From: Isoperla grammatica
Lineage: Eukaryota; Arthropoda; Insecta; Plecoptera; Perlodidae
Reading direction: 5' to 3'
Length of the DNA: 64,000 nt
Assembly (NCBI GenBank): GCA_945910005.1
Contig: OX246743.1
Location: 42,814,736 to 42,878,735 of the forward strand
This document shows, one piece after another, positions 30,281 through 63,453 of this stretch (position 1 is its first letter; the number at the start of each line of letters is the position of its first letter). The notes beneath the pieces were generated by a model. That model was not told where the DNA came from. It searched no databases and saw nothing but the letters and a program-made list of their open reading frames with translations. The position numbers were made by a program, and so were the translations under genes.

Positions 30281-30985
30281 GATGCCAACCTACAAAAAAT
30301 TAATTTCTGAAAAACAAAATTTGATTATTTATTTAATTTAATTAAAACTTACGCACGGATTTAAATGATGTTTCACTTTTACGTTAACATCAATAGTACC
30401 AACACTTGACAATAGTTTCAAAATTGTAAGTTCATCCGCCATGTTATAAAAAAATATTGTTTATTTTCGACAATACTTTCTTCATTTTTACAGTGTTCCA
30501 CCGATATGATCCGCATTTGCGGACTATTGCAGTTAGATGCACATAGTATACACCAAACATAGCGTACGTAACAATACCTATGCAATATTATTTGGAATTT
30601 CAAAAGCTGTCATAGAATGGCTACAATGACGTAAGATGCCAACCTACAAAAAATTTACAACTGAAACACATGTTTTGTTATTTATTTAATTAAATTAAAA
30701 CTTACACACCGATATTAATAATGTTTTATATGTGAGTCTACATCAATAATACCAACACACGACAACAGTTTCAAAATTTTCGCTTTAACCGCCATGTTAT
30801 AAACAAATATTGTTTATTTACGGAAGTAATTTTCTTCGTTTTTACAGTGTTCCACCGATATGATTCGCATTTGCGGACCATTGAAGCTGGATGCACATAG
30901 TATGCTGCCGAAATGGCTTACGCAGTCAGACCTTTCTCACTATGTATTTGGATTTTTGATAGCTATCATAGAATGGCTACAATGA
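30281..30985. repeat. 351-bp tandem duplication
   Basis: GATGCCAACCTACAAAAAAT starts both units (30281, 30633), and both end with CATAGAATGGCTACAATGAC. A third, diverged partial unit occurs near 31210-31380. Confidence 0.85.
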
Positions 30986-32249
30986 CGTGTTATATTTAAT
31001 GACCTTCACGGCAAACATGCAAATGTTAACAACGAACTTGGTCGACAAATTAAAAAGCTTTTATTATGATTCTAAAGCGGGTTATTGTATGATTAATTAA
31101 TAATACATTTTAGATATAGTCTGTATCTACGTTATGGATATTTCCATACACTGATAGGTTTAATAGTTTATGAATAAGAGCCTATTGAGTAGACCACGGT
31201 CGAATGAAATTATGCGGAAATCCATCAACTTGAAGGTTTTAGTTTCTTTAAAGAAAACTTCTTAACGGATTTAAATTATATTTCGTGCCTTTATTAGCAA
31301 AGTATCAAGAAATAATATACTTTAGTTATAATGTTGTAACTTGATCCGCCATCTTGTAAAAAAATCGTGTTTATTATAAAGGTATTTTTTTTTTTTTTGA
31401 AGAGTAATATGATATGCAAATGATTTATTTGATTTGATTTGATACATTGAAAAAAATCGCTCATCTGTCAACGCGGAGCGTTTTCCTAGTTTATTGCAGA
31501 TTAATAGTTTGTTGTAGGTACAATAGGCGACCGAAACGTAGCCAACAAGTAATGTTCATACGTTGTTTAAAGCGCGAGTTACTGGCCCGCAATACTCGGC
31601 CGGGGAGTCAAGACAAGATAATTACAGTGTCTTGTTTTAGTTAAGTTATCTCAATACACTTGTTGCATACTCACATACTATGAAGCCTGACTTCGAGAAA
31701 CTAGTCTTTGATTCAAGTATTTTTTATAAGCAGAACATGACTGTGTTGTAATTCGCAAATTTTGTAAAATAGCAACCATTTTCCTGCAATTGGGTGAAAC
31801 AACGAAACAAGCTGTATTATATGTATGACACATTCATCAACGCTGCATTAGTTGATAACAATCTCACTTTACTTATATTGTGTAAATGGATTTTGGGGCT
31901 CATACATTTTCTAAAGCAAGTCAATGAACACACTATACTCTTCAAACAATCGGTTTTATTAAAACACACACACATACATACATGATATAGAAATGTATAA
32001 ACTGTACACACAACATAAATAAATGTATATTTATTATATCCTAACACTAGAATAAGATTCAGGTATCACTGTTCTACATTGCGTTATTACTATATTATCA
32101 TATCACAACTTGTATGCAAGACGTCACAATTAATGTAGACATTGTATCTCACAATCATGTTGTCATCAAAACAAACGACTCTTATCAGTTATCTAGGTTT
32201 GTTCACAGACAACTCAAGTCGTTCGCCATAATTACACTATCTGTGACTT

Positions 32250-32361
32250 AAGTCCGGTTTCATCAAAGTAGTAGCCTCAAGATGAGCCATTACACCTCGT
32301 ATGTTTATGTTAATTAGTTGAAATCCGAGATTATCAAAGTTTGGTGAATTCGGACGTTTAG
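32250..32361. mobile_element. MITE of the TTAAGTCCG family
   Basis: Ends TTAAGTCCGGTTTCATCAAA and TTTGGTGAATTCGGACGTTT are imperfect inverted repeats. Related copies are at 33879-34046 and 48014-48180. Confidence 0.6.
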
Positions 32362-32928
32362 GAAACATCAGTCACAGAATTTCTTGGCACTACTGTGCAT
32401 GAGTATCAAGTACTCCGATCATTTAACTTCGTTTAATACGTTTCAGTATTGTAACACGCCACTATCAAACTGTCAAGAGATGGCGCTGTAAGCTGTAGGG
32501 CTACCATTTCACTGCGCCATTTTAGGTTCAACCATTGAATAAGCTTATTCAATAGTTCAACAAAGGCTCAACTTTTCAAATATTCAATTGACTGCATTAG
32601 TTTTGTTGGCCGCCAGAATGCATGGACACTTTTTAGTGCCGCATAGTGTAACAAACGCCATCACAGTGAAATGTACGAAGTAGGAAGACACGATAGAAGA
32701 GTCAGGGCATCAAAAGTGAGGACAAGTACAATACGGCCGAGAGGATTGGTTAGTGTTGGCAAAGACCTTAAAAGGAAAGTTCCCCGTTCTTATTGGCGAC
32801 ACATTGTTGGTGGCGATCCTGGCGGTGCGGATCTAATCTGAGTCGTTTGGACATGGAAGAGTCGATAAAGAAGTTTTTGACAGGAAAACGTCCGCAACAG
32901 TTTCCTATTAAGATCTTTGGCGTAGGTT

Positions 32929-47642
<14,714 letters not shown>

Positions 47643-48013
47643 CTAAATACACACAAAAAGTGTGGTGTTAGGGACAGTCTATAATATACCACAAACTAGA
47701 TTTTGCCTCCCTCCTACTGATTCCACGTTTACGTCATGTTTATGCGCGATATTTTCAGGAAAACCAATAGATCTACGAGGTACTTTCCTATCACGCATCA
47801 CATATCTTCCACTTAGTAATCGTGAACTAGCCTGAATTGCCAAGCAGATGATGTTTCAACAACTATGTTAATTTTAGTTGCTAGTTGTTAACTAGATGTT
47901 AACAACTATAGTAGTAGCACTCGACTATGTCGTGAGCATGGGACAAGTTAAGAGTAGGGCACTGATAGGACCATTGAAGGTATTCAGTATTCATCTCGGT
48001 ATTACCTTTTTAA

Positions 48014-48180
48014 GTCCGGTTACACCAAACTTTTAGTTCTCGAATTAGTCGTTAATTGGAGACTTGCTCCGAACAAATGTGGCAACTAGTAAACCATGGT
48101 TAACGTTGTTAAAACATGTTTAACAAACCAAGATTAAGTCTGAGATTAGTTAAGTTTAGTGACTTCAGCCGTACTAGAAC
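48014..48180. mobile_element. MITE of the TTAAGTCCG family
   Basis: TAAGTCCGGTTACACCAAAC at the left has a degraded inverted partner near 48155-48178. Confidence 0.45.
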
Positions 48181-48843
48181 AAATTAAATCTTAGCAGTGG
48201 CGCTTATGTGTGTTACTACTCAAGTGATTATGAGTTGTGTTGTGTAAGTGTAAAGAAAGTAAATGCAGTTCATAAATAAATACTTACGCAATGGGAAATT
48301 GTGATAGAACTTGAAAACTTGGAGTAAACAAATAAAAATATAATATAGAAACAATAAACTTACATAAAAGAAAATAAATTATGTGCAGCCCTGCGATTCG
48401 CAACCAAGATTCCCGTTCGGAAAACCGTTCAAGACACAACACAGGTTGTTAGGTAACGTAACTATCGTTGACCATGAAGCTGTTTAATTGATAGGGTAAT
48501 ACTAATATCAGTAATCGTATAGCGGTCTTGTGGTCAGTCAGTTGTTTCCGCAAGTGGAGTGGAAATGCGCACTTTGCATTGACTTCCGGTGTAGCTTGTT
48601 GCAAGGTGAGGTGAGATCTGAATCGGTCTTCCCTTCTGGATTGATGTGATCTAGTAGGCCTACGTGATGGACATATTTGAGAAAGTGGACCAATGAACTC
48701 CCGAAAATTTAACAACTTAAGTAAAACATAATCTACAACAAAGAAATGTTAAATAATTAATAAACTGTTAAAGTTAAAGCGGGTAAAAAGAAGAATCGAC
48801 ACAGAGGGACGGCAGAGAATGCGAAATACAGTCCTGGCACTAA

Positions 48844-49019
48844 GGTCCGTATGCATACTCCAGACTCAAGCCTTCCTCAACTCAGCCTATCCTCAGCCTC
48901 GCCCAACAACCAATCACGGAACGATATTGCCATGTGGACGGCTCTGTGATTGGTGGCTAGGTGAGGCTGAGGAGAGGCTGAGTTGAGGAGGACTTGAGTG
49001 TGAACTATGCATTCCAACC
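48844..49019. mobile_element. palindromic MITE, family 1, TAA-flanked
   Basis: A close relative of 13913-14088, with arms around CTCAACTCAGCCTATCCTCA and TGAGGAGAGGCTGAGTTGAG. TAA occurs at 48841-48843 and 49020-49022. Confidence 0.8.
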
Positions 49020-50107
49020 TAAGTCCATCTCGGAGCTTGTGGATAGTCCATATTTAATTGATTGGACTCACCGTTCGACCGCCATCTCGCGATACACAAT
49101 AATTAAAATTTAAAAAACTAAACAAGTGCCATAAAAGTAGAATGATCACACTCGCTTCGCTCTGTGCGTCCGTGAGGTCGTGTGAAGCTAGCGGACTCGC
49201 CCCCACAGTGTACCGAGAGACAAGAGCCATCTATATGGGCGGCGAGTGGGCAGGGACCTTCTTCCGCGTGGGTCTCCCCGCGCAGTCACCGAACTCGGAC
49301 TTATGACCTCCTCGCGTCCCAAGGTCACGGACTATGTCGTGGGTACAACAAGTGGACAGTGGTCCTCTAGGTTCCGGGAGCATCTTGTGTTTTATCGTTA
49401 TACTGGCCACAAACTACACTCGCCTACTATGAAGCCAAAACATAAACAACTGGAGCTGATCAAATGATGCAAACATATATCTACATTACCACTTAACTCT
49501 CAGGCGTTCTCCTCTTGACGGGGCTATTGTATAACATATACTAGGAAAACGCTCTGTTTGACGCGTTGATAAGCGAGCGCGTCAATATCTACGAACTTTC
49601 TGGCGAAACGTTTTCAACGCTAATACGAACAACAATTAACAACAATTCAAGAATGCGCATTGCAAAAATTGTTCTTATTTCCATGGCTATTATACTTTCC
49701 GACATTGTTGTATGCAGTGCAATGTGCGTTGCTAAGAATTTTCGTGGTCATGTTTTCAACACGGTCCGCCACCGTTACTAACACTTATTGACAGCAATAG
49801 AAATGTAATTTCTGCCTCTAATACGTATTGGATCGCGTTTACATTAGTAAATTCGTGACCGGACCAAAATTTACTATAAGATAGCCACCTCACATTTTGC
49901 CGTTACTGCGTTTTAGAAAAATATTTTCGAGTAACTTTCGTGTAACTTTGCCAATACTTATCAGATCGCCATTACATTAACATATTCTTAACTGGAAAAA
50001 TCTCTAGAAAAATCTGGCTATCTCACATTTTTCCGCCATTTTGTTTCAGAAAAATAATTTTCAGTAACTATGGTGTAACTTTGTAACTTTTCGAACGATT
50101 TTGCCTC

Positions 50108-50765
50108 AAAACTATACACCTTCAATCCACATCGAGGCTTGTGGATGGTTCAAATTTCAAGTTGATCGGACTTTCCGTTCGACCGCTATCGACAGACATA
50201 AAAACAAAAAAAAAAAAAAAAACAAAAAAACAAAAAAAAAAACAGAACGAAGTGCCATAAGAGTCTCGTGGAAACGCTCGCTTCGCTCGCTTAATAAATA
50301 TATTTGTGATTATTATCTACCCACTCAGTTCTTAGTACTGATTTTCAGTGGGGGACATCCGGACAAAATACCATTTATGTGCATAAATATGGAAGAGCGT
50401 TAGGCCTATATCATATTAACATTATTTCAGTCGAGTTTCAAAACCATACACCTTCAATCCACATCGAGGCTTGTGGATGGTTCAAATTTCAAGTTGATCG
50501 GACTTTCCGTTCGACCGCTATCGACAGACATAAAAACAAAAAAAAAAAAACAAACAAACAAAAAAAAAACAGAACGAAGTGCCATAAGAGTCTCGTGGAA
50601 ACGCTCGCTTCGCTCGCTTAATAAATATATTTGTGATTATTATCTACCCACTCAGTTCTTAGTACTGATTTTCAGTGGGGGACATCCGGACAAAATACCA
50701 TTTATGTGCATAAATATGGAAGAGCGTTAGGCCTATATCATATTAACATTATTTCAGTCGAGTTT
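50108..50765. repeat. 340-bp tandem duplication
   Basis: Two near-identical units share ACCTTCAATCCACATCGAGG, an A-rich tract, and a hairpin-tail motif (CCCACTCAGTTCTTAGTACT). Only the A-tract length differs obviously. Confidence 0.9.
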
Positions 50766-50793
50766 CTTGTTTGCTGACCTCGAGTAATTCAAG

Positions 50794-50796
<3 letters not shown>

Positions 50797-50830
<34 letters not shown>
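50797..50830. repeat. 34-base G homopolymer
   Basis: Uninterrupted G run; other G/C runs of 16-21 bases occur at 3601, 26991, 35309, 37477 and 51528. Confidence 0.95.
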
Positions 50831-50831
<1 letters not shown>

Positions 50832-53449
50832 AGAACCTCCCCTAATTTAAGAATAGTTAAAATTATGTTATTCCATTCTCTGAAAGATCTGTACCGGTAT
50901 ACAATAGAATGTGGAACACAAGATAATAGTATGCGCGCTTTTCGGCGACCCATTGAGGAGGATTATGAAGACATCACGACACGTTGTTGCTCCGACATGT
51001 TGACGTGAACGTCGTAACTTCGATGTCGCTTTGTAAGAGTGAAATGTATCGAATGATGTCATGAAAGTACCACCGTTTACTGTACATCCAATCTTGGAGT
51101 TTAGATGAAATACTTGTTCATTGCAGTTCACGTGTACCATATACAGTCATAGTAGTTGCAGCATTGGTATAACCACTAACCACAGTTCCACGAACAGGTA
51201 ATGCTTTTGGAGTCTGTACCCACGCATATTACATGCAATCAAATTAGATATTGGAAACTGATTGACTGTTGTGATTCTATAGTACTTATAACACACATCT
51301 TGGAAACTTTTTTACTACCAGATCGAATGATTTTGATTTCTTCTGTTGTTAAGCCGTCCCCAGTGGCTCCTGCGGTTGGGGCGCAGGTCCTAAGTATACG
51401 GTATACTTATAATCCCGCATAAGGCTTTTTTTGTAACTGTTCTTTATCTTCATCATCATCCACCCTTAATCGTCTCGAATAACATGAGTGAAGGTAACGC
51501 AACTAGAATCACTTTCGTCCAATCACCCCCCCCCCCCCCCCCCGACGTCATTATTATACCTTTAGTTGTCGCGTACGTCGTTAAAAAAACAAATAATCAA
51601 AATAAATGTTATTATGTTGGCAAACACATTAGATTTTTAATTAATTGCATTGGACGTTAGTTCTTTTAAGGGTTGGCAGATACAAGTGTATGCAGTCTCT
51701 TCCAACAGATCCCCATCAAATACAGCAGCATGTTCGATGACGCGTTTCGCTTCACCCATTTCATTGACCGTACAATGTGTTGGACTGATCGTTTTAATTT
51801 TTGCTTCGTGTGTGTATTTGCGAATGTGTGAGTTCGGCCCGTGGCGCCCCCGCTAACTTTTATCTAATATTTGGCGGGAAACCATAGGTTCCTCTAAAGT
51901 CAACACTACTGATGAACGAAGATGTTACCAGCAGCAGTGTTACCATGGAGAGTCATTCATGGGCCATGGTAATTGGTAACTAACAAGTTACTTTTCCCCC
52001 GAATATTTCAATGCTGATAACATGTGAATTGTTCTTCGGTTAGATTCCATCGTTTCCGTCGTTGTAGAGCGTTGCTATAGAAAGCGGTGGACGCTCTCAC
52101 AAGCCTCATCGTTTCAAAGGGGCCGTGAAATCGTTAAACGATTGCGCGGTCCAATGTGGAGCACCGGATTATGGTGAGATTCAAGCGCGGTTTGTCTTAT
52201 CCGTAACTATATTCGCACCTTTGTGACGCTATTAGGTGAAAATATTGATAGGAGAAACTAGAGACGATTTCTCGCGTGATATCCTATGCAAAGTGGCCGA
52301 AGTTCACAAGCATTTGTGATATTTCACAGTTGAAACTCTTGCAATGCACTTAGTGATTGACTGTAAACAGTTACTGTTCATGTCACTAGAATCATAAACA
52401 CGAGTATGGGAAGGTCAACTGCATTTACAGCAAGAGGATTCGAAAGTTGTCGATTTCAATCCGAAACGGAAGCAATGTTACTGCTGCTGTTAATTCATTT
52501 TGTCTCGTTTTCATGCACGCACGTGAATGTGGCGAGCTAATTGTTTGGACCAATTGTTTTGACCAATCACAAGGCTGGGATACCCACGAAAAGGAGGACG
52601 TCGTGACTCGTGAATAAAGCGAAATGTCAAAAAAAATGTACATATTTTGGTCGCTAGATTGTTGCATTCGCTTGACGCAGTTTATGTAGTATCATATTAA
52701 CTGTTTAAACTATAATGTTTTTTAAAAACATTAGATCTTAAACATTTAAAAAAATAATGTTAGTGAACCGTTTTAAAACATAAACTGTTGATAAATTGCA
52801 AATAATAAAAGAAGCATTTGCTCGCGTTGTGCGGTTCTGTTGTCAACATGAAAACGAAATGGCGCGAAAATGCCCCAAACACTTGTTATGCTCAACAAGT
52901 GTCATCACGAAGTCACTGCGCTTTACATCTACGACCACAGAGGAACCAATGAGGTTATGTCTACATGACGGCGGTAAAACCAACTTCTTCACCGACAACC
53001 GACGTTTAAGGTGCGATCCGCCTATATGAAAACAATGAGATGACTAACATGATGACAGGAGAGGATATTTTTAGTTACTCGCCAACCTTAATGAAATATG
53101 TGTGTTTGACCTTTAAGGAGAAGGAATTTACATGAAAATGTATGCACGCAGGCTTCACCACTACAAAATACGTGACTAGCGCTGATGAAGATATCTATAA
53201 ATAATATTTATAATAGATTTATTAAAAAAAAAAAATCAAAATGGTGACCAACAACGTCACATTGGCCTTGAGTATGTAAGAACCAAGCTGTTGCATTGAT
53301 TGCATTGCCCAAGGTAGCCAGACATTCCTCTCACACCGCATTCAGTACCTAATGGGTTTTTCGCATTGACTCAATTAAATATGCCTTTCAATGACTTATT
53401 TTTTCTTGAAATTATTTTATCGCCTGTTGCACTTGCAGCAAAAAGTAAA

Positions 53450-53890
53450 ATGTTAATAATCCCATAATAATATAGTCGACTTTACATCGATACTTTCATC
53501 CCGTACTTCACTAGACAGTAGACAGTCGAGAACGAGGGTAGAATCGTTTAATCGACTCCCCTAAAATGCGGAAGTCGAAGAGTCGAACATTGTTTTGATT
53601 GTTGAATATTGAAGCCCGCCAAGTAGATAATCAGAGTCCAACACGTTGCCTACATGGTATTGGTATGAAATGAAATAATGAAATGAAATAAAATAATAAT
53701 AATAATGAAATAATAATATAGTCGACTTTACATCGATACTTTCATCCCGTACTTCACTAGACAGTAGACAGTCGAGAACGAGGGTAGAATCGTTTAATCG
53801 ACTCCCCTAAAATGCGGAAGTCGAAGAGTCGAACATTGTTTTGATTGTTGAATATTGAAGCCCGCCAAGTAGGTAATCCGAGTCCAACAC
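53450..53890. repeat. direct duplication, about 170 bp, spaced 246 bp
   Basis: Segments starting TATAGTCGACTTTACATCGA at about 53470 and 53716 are nearly identical through GAAGCCCGCCAAGTAG. Confidence 0.85.
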
Positions 53891-54025
53891 GTTGCATGCA
53901 TGGTGTTGCTATGGCATGAAAACAGTTTTGTCTATAGTCAAGTTCAATTCAAGAGCCCACCCACAACAAAGAGGTGACACCCTATTGCCCACCCACCTGT
54001 CACTCTTTGAATGGACCTGTCAGCA

Positions 54026-57000
54026 AGACAAACGAAGTACGAATCCTACCAAGACCTTGTCAAAGCTGTTTAAATCTCATTGTTAGTAAACAAGAAAGAC
54101 ACACAAAGTACGAATCCTATCGTAGACCTTGTCAAAGCTGTTTAAATCTCATTGTTAGTAAGCAAGCAAGACAAACAAAGTACGAATACTACCACAGACC
54201 TTGCCAAAGCCGTATAATCTCATTGTTTGTGACCACGGGGTTCTGCCCCAGCAACTACCCATCTACCCCAGCAGACCTCTTTTATCTAACTCAAGTAACC
54301 CTTGACAGACCCCGATCAAAGAACAACAAAGGGTATTACTCGTCAACGGAGTGGCTCTTGAACAGAACTGAATCTTAGGTGTAGAACACAACCGAAGAGG
54401 TATCTAGCTAAAGAACTAGACCCAGATGACTCTACTTGTCGTACGAGGGACAAAGAGGCCGACCTCGTGGCTGTAAGATGCTACGAGGAAACAGACAAGG
54501 TACCGACAATGTCGCGTAGATTGACAGTAAGAAAGACAATTGGAGCAACCTCGACCCGTGAAACCAACCAGCGAGATCGAAGAAATGAAAGTGTTGTTGA
54601 CTATCATACCAGAGATGACTCTACTTGTCGTACGAGGGACAAAGGGCTGCAAGATGCAACGAGGAAACAGACAAGGTACCGACAATGTCGCGTAGATTGA
54701 CACTAAGAAAGACAATTGGAGCAACCTCGACCCGTGAAACCAACCAGCGAACTCGAGGAAATGAAAGTCTTGTTGACTATCTTACCAGTGAGACTAAACG
54801 TGAGGCCTCATTACACGTACAAAGGTATTCAGACGTGAAAATCTCCCACAATATCACTCGGAGTGACCATAAACAACCAAAAGAACAACAATTACACTAT
54901 ACGAGACCTCGATCAAAGTGAAAATCTCTCACAAGATCAATCAATCGTTGACCATAGATTATGCAACACAGATAACATCCAAGGAAAGTGCCCACGTTGT
55001 CCTTCTTAAGTAGTTTTCTCCCGTGCTTGACTAACGTTCCTCGACATCGCAACAATGACATATGAGTGACCCCTACCTTTCGTTCATGTTGCTGACACTG
55101 ATGATCACTTGGTCGCGGGTTCCATGCTGGAGTAGAGCGAGTTAGACACTGACTGACTCAGTCGTGTCTACTGTCTACTACGGTCTCTCTCTGTCTCTCT
55201 CTCTCTTGGAGCGAGGCGACCCACATTCTCGTGGCCCCAGGCGGGAGTAACGGCGCTCGGCATTGGCCACAACACAAGAAACAGATGAAAACGAAACTGA
55301 AGGTGTACAAGGAGAGGGGGGGAGGGGGGGGGGATATTGGTGTTAACGTGCGTGATTGTCGGTAACAACAACATTGCGCTGCGTCTTCAAGATTAACATC
55401 TCCAGTTGTTGCGATTGTTGGGATGGTGGACAAGGATGTAATAGATCTTATAACAATGTAGTTGTAGGACTTGGAGCAAGGTGGTGCCTAAATGCGGTCT
55501 TCCTGCATTAATTGGGCATGAAACCGCGATGTTGCCGGTATGCCCACGTCCTAACCAAGAGCATCACACATTGCCTAGGTAATCGCAATGCTCGGGGTTG
55601 AGGGGGGGGGGGGGGGAGCGTTGAGAGGGCCGCCATGTACGAAGATGGTGATACTGGTCACCCCCAAGCCACCCCTGTGCACACGTCAACCCATCTTCAC
55701 CTTGTCGTGTCGCATATACACACTAACTATATCAGTCCGTGTTAATTAACCTAACTGTAGTTTAGTTTCTTAGCTCACAGGACGAAGTGTATCATTAGCT
55801 GTTATCTGCGCTTATAGTAATTGAGGATGCTTATATTATTTACTATGTATATTGTATATGTGAAGTGAGAAGATAATGAAATGAAATTCCCTGGATACTT
55901 GAGTATTTTGTCTACAATCCCCTCCCTCGTCACATCAACTCATAGTTGAGTCTTGTGGAGTTACTTGTGGCTGCACTCTTGCAATAGAGACCCGTTTGCA
56001 GACAGGCTTCAACACATCACATCACATTAGACGGAGAAAAGATGGGACGCATTGGAGACAGTCATTTTAAAAGTTACTTATTAATGTGACTTATAATGAG
56101 GAGGGGGAATGCATTATGAACAAGGACTAATACATAACTCAGTTTGTTTTATAGTACCATTTTATTTAAAATACATTTTATCTTTAAAAACAAAATATGC
56201 AATATAAAAATATTGTTTGTGAAAAGGGATTTTAAGAAAACATTTTGCCCAAAAATAGAGCATCACATATTATGTATATTGTTTACCATACCGAATAACA
56301 ATGCAAATGCATTCCAGCGATAGCACAGTACAATAGTACTGTTCCATTATTACTAACACAAATGAATGTGTAGGAGACAACTGTGTACCATTAATTACTA
56401 AATAACAATTACTAGTCAACTACATAACATCACATTTTCTAGCACTGAATTTGATTAACATACTGCCTTAAATTAAAATACAGTATACTTGGGGCTTGCG
56501 GGTATATCAAAACAAAATAGTGTTTCCTGAGCTTGTTCCCTGCTAAAATTAAAATTAAAATTAACAAACAATGTAGATACAAAATAGGTTAGTTAAAAAG
56601 TTGACAGTGAAGAATTGTACATAAAAATAAAAACATCTACAACTAAAATTATTTACTGGTTTCAATGCAGTGCCAAATGAAATGCAAAGTACAGTACTCT
56701 GTAGACTGTAGCACAGTTTGGCACATATCCTCAACCACATTAACCATAATCCCCGATTAGATAATATTATATCACCCTTAAGTACCACCATTAATCTACA
56801 AGAGATAATGCATAGATAATGCTGATTAGAATTGGGTCATCTGATTGGTCAAAATGTACAGTGCTTACAATTAATGAAAATAACACAACATTGAGTTAGA
56901 TCTTAGTTTACTAGGTAGTTTACTTGAACATTGAAATATCGGGCATAGTAAGTGATAAGTGACCTGAGCTTAAACCAATGGAAGGTTGGTATATGTTGGA

Positions 57001-57046
57001 CAGGAGTTATCGTCGTCAATAAGAAGCAGATGCGTTCTTGACCGGA
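54026..57046. other. left flank of second segmental copy
   Basis: Colinear with 1-672 plus 2529-5072, but without the THAP element. It carries the 70-bp and 179-bp repeats, a CT tract at 55183-55206 and a G run near 55602. No gene was recognised. Confidence 0.7.
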
Positions 57047-62248
<5,202 letters not shown>

Positions 62249-63453
62249 CTGTAACACATGTAATCTCTTGTTCAACACTCGGCTATTTTTCAGTACATAC
62301 AGTAGTCCCTCGTTTTTTTTTGTTTAGTTGTACCGGTAACTAAAGTTCAATCAGCCTTAAGAACCACAGTAGATGAATGCAATCGGACCCTATTGTATCC
62401 GCTAATAGCGGCCATAAAAATACGGTTTACAGAAATCTCGAAAACATTCATCTACGGAAGTCGAAGTGCGGTCAATTACAGAGCACTGAAATGTTACAAT
62501 AGTGAGGGTGAATGTTTTCTAGATGCCGTTTGAGTGGGGTGGAAAGAGCATGGGCCGAGAGGGAGCAACATATCGAGGCTCCATTCATCCACTATGTTTC
62601 TCAGTGTTGAAATACATGTAGAAAGATTTATAATTCAACATTTTGTAATTCAAATCAAGAGTTCTTAGTAACCTTTCAAATTTGAATTAAAGAGGGACTA
62701 CTGTAGGGTACAATGAAATTAAATATAATACGGACCATACAATTTCAAATAAAAGGCCAACAAATAAAAGTTTAAATGGATGAATTTAATTAATTTAATT
62801 TTAATTTAATTTTTTTTAATTTTGTGTAATTAATATGACATTAGTGCATTGATATGACATGGTGTAGATATAAGTTATTACTGTACATATTAGTATATTG
62901 TTTTAGTTTCCAAATCTGACAATTTCTAATACTTGCATACTTGTGATATGCATATGGGTGTATTAAAGAAAGCTAAATAAATGAAATGAATGAAATAAGA
63001 TATTCTAGGAAACCGCTCTGTATGACGCGTTGATAAGCGAGCGCGTGTACGTCCACGTCCAAAAGTTTGAAAACTACCGCCATATTTCAAGAATGTACGT
63101 CGACCAGCGCACAGCCTTCTAAATAACTCACTAAACTTTGTTTTCGTTGCCTCATGTAGGCCTAGTTAAAATGAACCGAAATTAACTATAAAATGGCTAT
63201 CTCACGTTTTGCCGCTATTTTGTTTTAGGAAAAAACTAAAAAAAAACAGTTTGTTGAGTTTGGATAGATTTTTCCACAAAACCGGCGCGTGCCGCTCCGT
63301 TCAAGCTCTTTGGCAAATGTTTAGATCACGCGACTTCCAGTGGCTTCTTTGGCGTGGCATCTGCAAGGCCGTGGATGCTTTATTCCATTGTTGTCTGTCT
63401 ATCAAAGTGTCCATCTTGGCGTCTCCTGAACTTTTGTTTTTACTCTGCTGAAA
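62249..63453. other. divergent interval, copy B
   Basis: Homologous to 12029-13064, with an extra AT-rich stretch at about 62785-63000 that is absent from copy A. No MCCC2 transit exon was recognised. Confidence 0.5.

Larger units (their letters stand above)
26778..32928. other. gene-poor interval between the two minus-strand genes
   Basis: No exon is supported, although 5' exons of the GCC2-type gene should lie here. Contents: an ATTTTT-type repeat at 26827-26905, a G run at 26991-27011, MITEs at 27883 and 32250, a hairpin-tail remnant at 28383-28440, and tandem repeats at 29420-30062 and 30281-30985. The 3' UTR of the LRR gene presumably begins at 32928. Confidence 0.5.
47643..53990. other. 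gene-poor interval upstream of the LRR gene
   Basis: No coding exon is supported. The LRR gene's non-coding first exon and promoter should lie here. Recognised contents are MITEs (48014, 48844), a dispersed repeat near 49540-50100, a 340-bp tandem duplication, a G run, a C run near 51528-51543 and a 246-bp-spaced duplication. Confidence 0.5.

Noticed and set aside
51650..53029. Short open frames upstream of the LRR gene
   Set aside because: No motif, splice context or homology recognised; consistent with chance frames.
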